DNA of 64,000 bases from JACDDK01 sp038198445 (lineage in GTDB: Bacteria > Actinomycetota > Rubrobacteria > Rubrobacterales > Rubrobacteraceae): positions 1 to 64,000 of the forward strand of contig JBBPZZ010000121.1 of the NCBI GenBank assembly GCA_038198445.1, read 5' to 3'. This document shows, in pieces, positions 26,421 through 33,832 of this stretch. Numbering within the stretch: position 1 is the first letter of the stretch; every line of letters begins with the position of its first letter. The translations under genes were made by a program, and so were the position numbers. The notes below the pieces were generated by a model. That model was not told where the DNA came from and searched no databases. It saw only the letters and a program-made list of their open reading frames with translations.

Positions 26421-27326
26421 GTGGGCGTTAGGGTACAGATAGCTGTCTTCTTTGGGGTTGTAGTGTTGCTTCTAGTTCCCGTAGGCGTTGCCGGAGCCTT
26501 GACCAAAGCCGAAGCTGGAGGTACTAGCGTCGAGGTCATAGCCGCTCACGGGAAGACGACGACCGTTTCAGCGCGTTCAGTTCCCGCGCAAAAGGTGGAG
26601 GAACAGGCTTCGGCGGTGAGCGATCCTTCCGAGGCGGGGAGGAATGCGCGTGTATCCCGCATCGAACAGGTCGTGGAAAGGTCCAACTCAAGCGTCGCGG
26701 TGTCTGGAGGGGTTGCCGGCGGGGGTACCAGAGCCGCTATTGCAAGCAGGAAATCACCTCAAGGAGCCGCGCCCGCGGAAGATGGCGCCGAAGTAACTCG
26801 TGAAGAGTTGGGAACAGAGGAGAGGGGGGCTCTTCAAAGGACCAAACAGGCAAGTGGCGGAGGTGTAGTCCCGCCAGGACGCGAGTTGCGGATTGCGCGT
26901 CAGGACATAGTAGCTCGCCCGGTCGGGAGGATCTCGAAAGAAAAGTATAAGCAACTGTACAAGAAGTCGGCTGAGAAGTACGGTTTTGGCGCGGACTGGT
27001 ACGTGCTGGCGGCTGTTGGCTGGGTCGAGTCGCGACACGGAGAGGACATGGGGCCATCAAGCTCCGGGGCGATGGGTCCGATGCAGTTTCTCCCTTCGAC
27101 CTGGAAGACATCGGGAGTCGACGGAAACCACGACGGCGTCAAGAACATTATGGACCCCAGGGATGCGATCCCCGCCTCAGCCAGATACCTGAAGCGCGGA
27201 GGCGCGCCGAAGGATTGGTTCGCCGCACTCTACACATACAACCACTCTCCTCGGTATGTGAGAGACGTTCTAAACTCCGCCGAGCGCTACCGGCGGCTGG
27301 CGAAGAACCACAAGGCGGGACTGTAA
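26421..27326 (+). CDS. Secreted lytic transglycosylase (SLT-type)
   Basis: A 301-residue cell-wall enzyme. The N-terminus is a signal peptide or anchor (AVFFGVVVLLLVPVGVAGAL). A low-complexity linker of about 130 residues leads to the lysozyme-like domain near residues 175-290. The catalytic Glu is likely Glu203 in GWVESRHG, followed by SSSGAMGPMQFLPSTW and the YTYNHSPRYV motif. It starts at GTG 26421 with GAGGGGGAA upstream. The preceding 137-bp gap holds two small hairpins but no recognised riboswitch. Confidence 0.9.
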   Translation: MGVRVQIAVFFGVVVLLLVPVGVAGALTKAEAGGTSVEVIAAHGKTTTVSARSVPAQKVEEQASAVSDPSEAGRNARVSRIEQVVERSNSSVAVSGGVAGGGTRAAIASRKSPQGAAPAEDGAEVTREELGTEERGALQRTKQASGGGVVPPGRELRIARQDIVARPVGRISKEKYKQLYKKSAEKYGFGADWYVLAAVGWVESRHGEDMGPSSSGAMGPMQFLPSTWKTSGVDGNHDGVKNIMDPRDAIPASARYLKRGGAPKDWFAALYTYNHSPRYVRDVLNSAERYRRLAKNHKAGL

Positions 27327-27360
27327 AGAGCCGGAGGAAAGTTACCTAGGGGGTGTTTCG

Positions 27361-27708
27361 ATGGAGACTTCGCGAACCGAGATGTTTCACAAGCTGCTCC
27401 AGAAGGACCCTGACAACCCCATGATCCTCTGCTCCCTCGGTATCGAGTTGTTCAAGGAGAAGAACTACCCTGAAGCCCGAACCCACCTGGAGCGCGCGGT
27501 GCAAAACAAGCCGGACTACTCCGTCGCCTACCGGATGCTCGGCCGGACTCTCTACGAACTTCACGAGGACGTGGAGGCCAGAAAGACTTTCGACGCAGGC
27601 CGCGACATAGCCCTAAAAAACGGGGACCTCCAGACCGTCAAGGAGATAGACGTTTTCTCTCGCCGACTGGAGAAACGCGAGAGAGGAGAGGACGCGCCGG
27701 AACAGTAG
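27361..27708 (+). CDS. TPR-repeat protein
   Basis: A 115-residue protein built of about two to three tetratricopeptide repeats, with the Tyr/Ala/Pro spacing visible in FKEKNYPEARTHLERAVQNK and YRMLGRTLYELHEDVEARKT. TPR repeats mediate protein contacts; no enzymatic domain is present. ATG 27361 is preceded by a GGGGGTG ribosome-binding site. Its partner is unknown. Confidence 0.85.
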   Translation: METSRTEMFHKLLQKDPDNPMILCSLGIELFKEKNYPEARTHLERAVQNKPDYSVAYRMLGRTLYELHEDVEARKTFDAGRDIALKNGDLQTVKEIDVFSRRLEKRERGEDAPEQ

Positions 27709-27737
27709 CGGGCCGGGCTTCTGCTAACATCCGGGAT

Positions 27738-28199
27738 GTGTTGGAAGCTACGGTAGGCATATTCGTCGATTACGAGAGTCCGCTCGCGCGCCGGGTGGCC
27801 GGGAACATCTGGTCCGGCCTCTACCAGGCGGCCTTCGAGGCCGGGTACGTGAAGACCACGGCGCTCTGGGAGAGCCTTAGAGAAGAGCATCTTCCCGGGA
27901 AACTAGACGGTCCGCTCGTCCACGTCTTCGTCGTGGGACAGGATCGCCCAGACGCCGTCGAAGCCGTGGGAATAGCCGGGGACGAAGGCGTAGCTCGCCT
28001 CTGCGGAGTGGTAGTAGCCGTGCCGGACCGACCCAGTCCTCTGGCGGGTTCGCTTCTATATCAGGGAGTAGAAAAGCTAACCGGGTCCGGGGTAAAGATC
28101 GGCGCCGTCGAGCCAGCTCTACTTCATGCCGTGCCCGAAGAGAGTGCAGCCTACGCCCGAAACCTCTTCGAACGTCTTCGCGCTCTCCAGGAAGCCTGA
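27738..28199 (+). CDS. Conserved hypothetical protein
   Basis: A 153-residue soluble protein with no family recognised. It begins MLEATVGIFVDYESPLARRV (GTG 27738) and contains GPLVHVFVVGQDRPDAVEAV followed by GVVVAVPDRPSPLAGSLL. Alternating hydrophobic strands and helices suggest an alpha/beta fold. It lies between the TPR gene and the DUF92 gene on the same strand with short gaps, so an operon is likely. Confidence 0.7.
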   Translation: MLEATVGIFVDYESPLARRVAGNIWSGLYQAAFEAGYVKTTALWESLREEHLPGKLDGPLVHVFVVGQDRPDAVEAVGIAGDEGVARLCGVVVAVPDRPSPLAGSLLYQGVEKLTGSGVKIGAVEPALLHAVPEESAAYARNLFERLRALQEA

Positions 28200-28206
28200 C
28201 AAGGCA

Positions 28207-28902
28207 ATGGCCGTCCAGGTGGCATGGGCCATCGTAATAACGGCCGCGTTCTCCTCGCTGGCGTATCTACTGGGGATGGTGAGCCGGAGTGGAGCTTTGG
28301 GCGGATTCGTCGTCGCAGCCTTGATCTACACTTGTCTCGGACCCCAAGGTTTCATAGTCCTGGCCTTCTTTGTTATCGGCGGCTCCGCCCTCACCCACCT
28401 CGGATACGAGCGAAAGCGCCGCTCCGGGACCGCGGAATCTAGTGGCGGACGCCGCGGCGCGAAGAACGCCCTCGCCAATTGCGGTGTCGCCGTGGCCTGC
28501 GCCCTGCTCGCCGCCGCGACCGGCTCCCCTGCCTTCGCCGCCGCCTTCGTCGCTTCTCTGGGCGCCGCTTTTGCTGATACAGCCGAGTCCGAGGTAGGCG
28601 GACTCTACGGTAGCTCTCCGCGTCTCATTGCTACTCTGCGGAAGGTTCCGCCCGGCACGGATGGCGCTGTTTCCCTGCTTGGCACGCTCGCTGGCGTCGC
28701 CACCGCACTCCTGACAGCCGTGCTTGGCGTTGCGTTGGGGCTGATAGAGAGTCCGACCGCGATGCTTCTGACTACTGTAGCAGCCTATCTCGGTACCGTT
28801 GCCGATAGCCTTATGGGAGCGTTGGTACCGCGTATCGGCAACGAGGCCACCAACTTACTCTGCACTCTCACGGCCGTCGCACTGATCCTTCTCCTGATCT
28901 AA
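28207..28902 (+). CDS. DUF92 family membrane protein
   Basis: A 231-residue polytopic membrane protein of the DUF92/TMEM19 family, some plant members of which are prenyl-phosphate kinases. Diagnostic stretches are LGYERKRRSG and FADTAESEVGGLYG followed by VPPGTDGAVSLLGTLAG. ATG 28207 is used rather than the longer frame from 28126. The TAA stop (28900-28902) coincides with the TA at which an IS630-family element is inserted. The reconstructed pre-insertion sequence also reads TAA, so the protein is complete. Confidence 0.88.
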   Translation: MAVQVAWAIVITAAFSSLAYLLGMVSRSGALGGFVVAALIYTCLGPQGFIVLAFFVIGGSALTHLGYERKRRSGTAESSGGRRGAKNALANCGVAVACALLAAATGSPAFAAAFVASLGAAFADTAESEVGGLYGSSPRLIATLRKVPPGTDGAVSLLGTLAGVATALLTAVLGVALGLIESPTAMLLTTVAAYLGTVADSLMGALVPRIGNEATNLLCTLTAVALILLLI

Positions 28903-28915
28903 GTATCTCAAAGGT
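28902..28915 (+). repeat. Left terminal inverted repeat of the IS630 element
   Basis: AGTATCTCAAAGGT, inside the left TA target dinucleotide. It matches the complement of the right end at 12 of 14 positions. Confidence 0.85.
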
Positions 28916-28926
28916 ACAATTGGAAG

Positions 28927-29972
28927 ATGCCACCATCAAGACTCATTCGACTGACGGAGGAAGAAGACATCCAGCTACGGGAGATCGAGCAGGATCCCCA
29001 TCTCAGGCCCAAGGTGCGCTTGCGTGCCCAGGTTCTGCGCCTCTCCAACCGAGGATCGAACATGGCGACCATAGCCTCCTACACAGGCCGCAGCCCGCAG
29101 AGCATAGGACGCGACCTCGACCGTTGGGCACAGCGGGGCGTCGAGGGACTCGCCGACGGCGCCCCTCCGGGCAATCCGCCGCGCGTAAGCGGGCCTATGA
29201 GGGACTTCATGGAGGAGAGACTTGCGGAGGCGCGGACTTGGAACGCCACACAACTGACCGAGGCTCTTGAGGAGGGCTTCGGACTCGCGGTGACGCCGGA
29301 GGCCGTCCGGCAGCATCTGCTTTCCATGGGCTATTCGTGGAAGCGCACCCGCTACGCTCCCGCCAAGGAGCCGGACCCTGAGGAGGAGAGGGAGGCCCGC
29401 AAGGAGCTGGGGGAGCTAAAAAGGGGGCCGCGGAGGGCCGGGTGGTGTTGAAATACCTTGACGAGAGCGGCTTCTCTTTGTGCCTGCCCCCGACGTGCAC
29501 GTGGACGAGGAGGGGCCAGCCCCACCAGCATCGGGTGCCGACGAGGTGGGTGTCGCGCGGGCGTGTCAACCTGATCGGCACGCTGTGCCTGGAGGGGGGC
29601 GAAGCCGGCGGGCGTCTGGAATACTCGATGCTCGACGGGCCGTGCCGAACCGGGGAGGTGGTTCTCTATCTGGACGCTCTGGCCGAGGATGCCGAAGAGG
29701 AGGTCGTGGTGGTATTGGACAACGCGCCGTTCCACACGGCGAAGGCAGTGGAGGAGAGGCAGCCCGTCTGGGAAGCGAAGGGGCTCAGGCTCTATTACCT
29801 ACCGGCGTACTGCCCGCACCTCAACCTCATCGAGGGGGTGTGGCGCAGGCTCAAGGGCTTCCTCATGCCGCGTCGCTTCTACGACTCGGTGGCGGAGTTG
29901 AAGGGGGCCATCCTGCATGCCCTGCGCCTGTTGGGGGCCGTAGAGGTTCATTGTCAGCTTGGAGATACTTAA
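28927..29972 (+). pseudogene. IS630 transposase split by a -1 frameshift
   Basis: The first frame (28927-29451) encodes the helix-turn-helix half (VRLRAQVLRLSNRGSNMATI, then GRSPQSIGRDLDRWAQRGVE). The second frame (to 29972) encodes the DDE catalytic half with LKYLDESGF, VVLDNAPFH and YCPHLNLIEGVWRRLKG. Moving -1 at CTAAAAAGGGGG (about 29416-29427) joins them smoothly through KKGAAEGRVVLKY. Some IS630 elements use programmed frameshifting, but the heptamer here (A AAA AGG) is not canonical. A simple indel in the A/G run is equally possible. Confidence 0.85.
29956..29969 (-). repeat. Right terminal inverted repeat of the IS630 element
   Basis: Read on the minus strand as AGTATCTCCAAGCT, next to the right TA dinucleotide. 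The transposase stop codon TAA (29970-29972) is made from this TA plus one flanking base, so it lies outside the element. Confidence 0.85.
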
Positions 29973-30066
29973 CCTCGAACAATTGCGAGCCAACACTTGA
30001 CAGAATGACACCCATGAACAACAATAAAACGGTACTGTTTAGTTTACATACTGAAGGAGGCAAGTT

Positions 30067-30732
30067 CTGGCTACTGGCTCTGGAGAACGAAGTTCGCGGG
30101 AACGGGCGAAGCGGGAGCAGATCCTGACCGGCGCCCGGCGGGTATTTTTGCGGGAGGGATTCGCGGCGGCGAGTACGGACGTGATCGCCCGTGAGGCCGG
30201 GGTCTCAAAGCGCACCCTATACGCCTACTATCCGAGCAAGGAAGAGCTTTTCGGCGATGTGCTGCGCGGGCTCACAATCGAGAACCCGCAGACGCAGTTG
30301 TTGGAATTCTTGCGGGGGATAGAGCCGGGTAGCGTCGAGGAGTTGCGCGAGGCGCTCGTCGGGCTGGCGAAAAAGATCATAGCTACCATGATGGACCCGG
30401 ATTACCTGGCGTTGATGCGGACGATCATCGCCGATTCTCACCGTTTTCCGCAGCTCGGTGAGATCTTCCGTTCCACGGTCCCGGAGAGGGGTATCAGGGA
30501 AGGAGGCGCCATGATCCAACGTTCCCAGGAAGCGGGCGTAGTTGTCCAGGGGGACCCGGAGGTCATGGCGCGAATGTTCATGGGTCCCCTGCTCAGCTAC
30601 GCTATGATCGACGGCCTGTTCCGTCCCGATGACGAGCCGCAACCGCCCGGCCCCGAAAAAATCGACGAGATAGTGGACCTGTACATAAAGGCGATCTCCA
30701 ATGGAAGTGAGCCGGAGAGGAGTAAAGGATGA
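30067..30732 (+). CDS. TetR-family transcriptional regulator, apparently starting at CTG
   Basis: A 221-residue repressor. The DNA-binding domain is AAASTDVIAREAGVSKRTLY with AYYPSKEELF. The only ATG/GTG/TTG start in frame (TTG 30148) would cut off the first DNA-binding helix. The frame is open back to a TGA at 30052-30054. A CTG at 30067-30069 sits 6 nt after a perfect AAGGAGG (30054-30060) and gives MATGSGERSSRERAKREQIL, a typical TetR N-terminus. A TTGACA at 29997-30002 may be its -35 box. The stop overlaps the damaged monooxygenase gene in ATGA. Confidence 0.85.
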   Translation: MATGSGERSSRERAKREQILTGARRVFLREGFAAASTDVIAREAGVSKRTLYAYYPSKEELFGDVLRGLTIENPQTQLLEFLRGIEPGSVEELREALVGLAKKIIATMMDPDYLALMRTIIADSHRFPQLGEIFRSTVPERGIREGGAMIQRSQEAGVVVQGDPEVMARMFMGPLLSYAMIDGLFRPDDEPQPPGPEKIDEIVDLYIKAISNGSEPERSKG

Positions 30733-32385
30733 ATACAGACACAGACGTACTCGTGATCGGCGCGGGCCCCGTGGGTCTTTCGGTGGCGAACGTGCTGGCC
30801 CACTACGGTGTTGACTTCAAAATAATCGACAAGAAGTCTGGACCCACTGACGAGTCCCGGGCGCTTTGGGTCCAGCCCAGGACTATGGAGTACTGGGCAA
30901 AACTCGGCTTGGCTGAACGGGCCACCGCCGAGGGCCAGACCGTGACGGAGTTCTACGTGTTGGTGGACGCGAAGAAGTATGGCCCGATCGCCTTCGGCGG
31001 CGTCGGTGAAGGGCGTACACCCTATAATTCCGCGCTAGTCCTGGAGCAGAGCAAGAGTGAACGATTGCTGCTAGGCGGTCTCGAAGACCTCGAAACGCAC
31101 GTAGAGTGGGAGACTGAACTACTTGATCTACGGGAAACCGAAGAGGGCGTGACGGCGATTCTAAAGCGCTCCGACGGCTCTGAGGAAGAAGTCTCCGCTG
31201 ACTGGGTAGTTGGGGCCGGCGGCGCCCACAGCAACATTCGGCACGCTTTGGGTTTGACGTTTGAGGGGAGAACCTACGAACGGGGCTTTTTCGTGGCCGA
31301 TGTGGACATGGAGTGGCCTCTAGGTCACGAGAACATCTACCCGGAGTTCACCTAAAACGGTTTCTTGGGATTTTTCCCCATGCCCGAAGGAGAAAAGCAC
31401 TTCAGGGTCGTCGGCACCCTAACACCGGAGCTAAAGGCCAAGCGCGACGCTGGAGAAGAAGCGGACCTCGACGACATACAGGAGGCTCTCGAGAAACTGA
31501 GCGGCGTCGAGATAAGGTTGACGGGCTCGCACTGGATCAGTCTGTACACCGTACAGCAAAGGATGGCGAACCGCTTCCGTTCCACCGGGACGGGCAGGGT
31601 CTTTATAGCCGGTGACGCGGCCCACACACTCGCCGGCCGGAGGCCAGGGCATGAACACCGGTATCGGGGACGCCTTCAACCTGGGATGGAAGCTCGCGTT
31701 AGTCGTAAAAGGTGAAGCGAAGCCCGAGCTCCTCGACTCCTACGAAGCTGAGAGGTTGCCGATAGCACGCTACATCCTCGACAAATCGGACAAACTATTT
31801 AGCTTCGAAGTGACGAGCAAGGCGCTCGTGGACAGGGCCAAAATGTTCGCGCTACCGGGCATCCTCAAGCTCGCCATAAGTACCAACTTGATAGACAGAG
31901 TGTTCTTCAGGTTTAACTCGCAGATAAACCACAACTATCCTGGTAGCCTGGCCGTGGAGCAAGCGCAGAAAGCACCTCGAAAAGGTCCAAAGGCCGGCGA
32001 CCGCGCGCCCTACGGTCTCTTCCGCGACGGCACAGACCTCTACGAACTAATGCTGGGATCCGAGCACGACTTGCTCTTTTTTGAGGGCGCGGCTCCGGAT
32101 CCCAGCAGGATGGAGGCGGCCCTTGAGGAGGTCGAAGTCTTGCTGGACCGTTATGAGTTGCCTGTCAAAGCTCACCAGATACATACGGAGGATCGGGAAC
32201 TGCACGAGCGCTACAGCGCGAAGAGCCCGAGCTTGTTCCTGATCCGGCCCGACGGCCACGTGGCCTACCGGGGCGAGGCCACAGACATTGTTGGTCTGAA
32301 AATGTATCTGGATAGACTGTTTGTGAAGTACCGTGGCGATCAGAATGGCACTTCTCATGGTACACGGAAGATCGTGAAAGCATGA
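30729..32385 (+). pseudogene. FAD-dependent aromatic-ring monooxygenase, broken
   Basis: The remains form one FAD_binding_3-type hydroxylase of about 550 residues. The FAD site VIGAGPVGLSVANVLAHYG, the middle WVVGAGGAHSNIRHALG and the GRVFIAGDAAH motif are all present, and a thioredoxin-like C-terminal domain follows (LFLIRPDGHVAYRG). There are two lesions. An in-frame TAA at 31353-31355 interrupts IYPEFT-NGFLGFFP. A shift at CACACAC (31623-31629) moves DAAHT into the frame that continues HSPAGGQGMNTGIGDAFNLG, as if one CA unit was lost. It is coupled to the tetR gene upstream. Confidence 0.88.
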
Positions 32386-32959
32386 ATACGCTGAGGGTGC
32401 TTGCGAGCCCGAGAGTCTGGCTCCCTCCTGTAGGTACGGTAGCGGTACTAGCCTTGATCTTCTTCGCTTATTTATCCGCCGTGGCGAGCCCGGAAGAGAA
32501 TCTGAAGGACCTACCCGTGGCCCTGGTGAACGAGGACCGGGGTGGGGAACTCGGTGGAAAGCAAGTCGAACTCGGGGATCAGGTCGTGGAGAGACGTGGT
32601 GGAAGTCAGGCGGCTTCTGGCGATGTCCGGACTGACCACGCTCGTGGGAATCGCTAGTGTCATCGAGTACGTCTTCCTCAGCGGAGACCTCTCGCTCATG
32701 CCGCTTTTGGTCATTCCCGGTATCTTCGCGCTGGTGATCGGGCTCGTAATCCTGGGCATCGGCGTCTTTCGGTCGGGGGTGTTGCCGCGTTGGGTGGCGG
32801 TGTTGCTTGTCATGGGGGCGCTTGCGATGCTCGGGTCCAACGAGCAGACCGCGCTTGAGTTGCTGCTGGTCCCTCTCGGGATCGCATGAGTCCGCCGTGG
32901 GCTATGTGCTCTGGCCCGGGAGGGAAGTAGTGAGCGGACAGGCCGCGCGGGTGAGATGA
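32382..32959 (+). pseudogene. Remnant of a YhgE/Pip-like membrane protein joined to another membrane-protein tail
   Basis: The start (ATG 32382, overlapping the previous stop in ATGA) encodes a YhgE/Pip-type N-terminus: one helix, then PEENLKDLPVALVNEDRGGE. It fails after about residue 70. From about 32590 a different frame encodes the C-terminal half of an unrelated membrane protein (GLTTLVGIASVIEYVFLSGD and VIPGIFALVIGLVILGIGVF), ending at TGA 32887-32889. A third frame then supplies AVGYVLWPGREVVSGQAARV to 32959. This is deletion plus frameshift decay of two genes. Confidence 0.7.
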
Positions 32960-32990
32960 GCGATACACTGACTGGGTGAAGGAGACGAAG

Positions 32991-33539
32991 ATGGGACGTA
33001 TTATCAAGGTAGTGACACTGTGCGCGCTGGCCCTGGGGATGGGTTTACTCGCTATAGATCAGGCGCCGGCGGCTTACGCCCACGATCACCGGGTACCAAA
33101 GACGGTGCTGATGAGGGGCCAGCAACAGTTGCAAACCGGCTACCGGGTAAACGAGTACAGTTGGACTTACCCCGCTGGCGACGGTACGTGCGCCAACGAG
33201 CAAGCCTTGCTCGAATCGCGCTTCCCCGACGCGAAAAGGGTCAGGGCTGGTAGCAGGCTACGCGTCCGAATCCTCAAGGTCCAAAGACCCGACTCCTCCA
33301 AGGTGGCGGCGTACCGGGCCGTGGACGGAAACGGGGTCCCAACCGGCAAAGGACAGTTGCCGCGGAAGTCCTTGAAGCCCGTGGTGCAAGATGGCCGGAG
33401 GATAGGCTGGGACGCTGTCTTCTACGTAAATCGCCCCGGTCGAGACTACTACCTCGTAACCGAGGGACACTGGAAGGACCGGCAAGGCTGTGGAGCGGAC
33501 CAGTTCGCCCAGTGGAGCTTCCACGTGAAGACCTCGTAG
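32991..33539 (+). CDS. Secreted protein of unknown function
   Basis: A 182-residue exported protein. The N-terminus has a signal peptide (MGRIIKVVTLCALALGMGLL, with a likely cleavage near APAAYA). The mature part has two cysteines (GDGTCANE and RQGCGADQ) that could form a disulfide, plus basic beta-rich sequence. ATG 32991 is preceded by AAGGAG at 6-nt spacing, better than GTG 32976. It stands alone, flanked by pseudogene remnants and a terminator. No family is recognised. Confidence 0.75.
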   Translation: MGRIIKVVTLCALALGMGLLAIDQAPAAYAHDHRVPKTVLMRGQQQLQTGYRVNEYSWTYPAGDGTCANEQALLESRFPDAKRVRAGSRLRVRILKVQRPDSSKVAAYRAVDGNGVPTGKGQLPRKSLKPVVQDGRRIGWDAVFYVNRPGRDYYLVTEGHWKDRQGCGADQFAQWSFHVKTS

Positions 33540-33548
33540 TCCTTGGGA

Positions 33549-33586
33549 CAAGCGAGGAAGATCCCTGCTTGAATCTTCCTCGCTTG
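33549..33586 (+). terminator. Rho-independent terminator after the secreted protein
   Basis: A 14-bp perfect stem CAAGCGAGGAAGAT/ATCTTCCTCGCTTG with a 10-nt loop, followed by a T-rich ATTCTATTTT after a short gap (33591-33600). The remaining stretch to leuS (33601-33832) contains no gene. Confidence 0.8.
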
Positions 33587-33832
33587 CAGCATTCTATTTT
33601 CGTACGGTAGGGCATCGTCCCCGCGATACCAGGCGTGGACAAACTCGGGTCCGTCGCGGTCGGGCATAGAGTGTCCGGTCTCGGAGGTCTTGGACCTTGC
33701 CGTGACGATGGTATGATGGGTTTATGAGCTCGGCAGGTTACAAAACTATCTTTTCCGGCCCTCGACTATAGGGTCCCGCGCGTTTTCCACGGTTCGGAAT
33801 CAGTCGGCATCACATTTTAGAAGGAGTCTCTC

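Larger units (their letters stand above)
28902..29969 (+). mobile_element. IS630-family insertion sequence
   Basis: About 1,068 bp, bounded by TA dinucleotides on both sides (28900-28901 and 29970-29971), the target duplication expected for IS630/Tc1-type elements. Inverted ends match: the outermost 8 bases AGTATCTC are identical and 12 of the first 14 agree. It encodes one transposase in two overlapping frames. Insertion at the stop codon of the DUF92 gene left that protein intact. It borders a run of damaged genes to the right. Confidence 0.9.

Noticed and set aside
33760..33800. Possible T-box antiterminator before leuS
   Set aside because: Only AGGGTCCCGCG is seen; the canonical core and a leucine specifier loop were not found.
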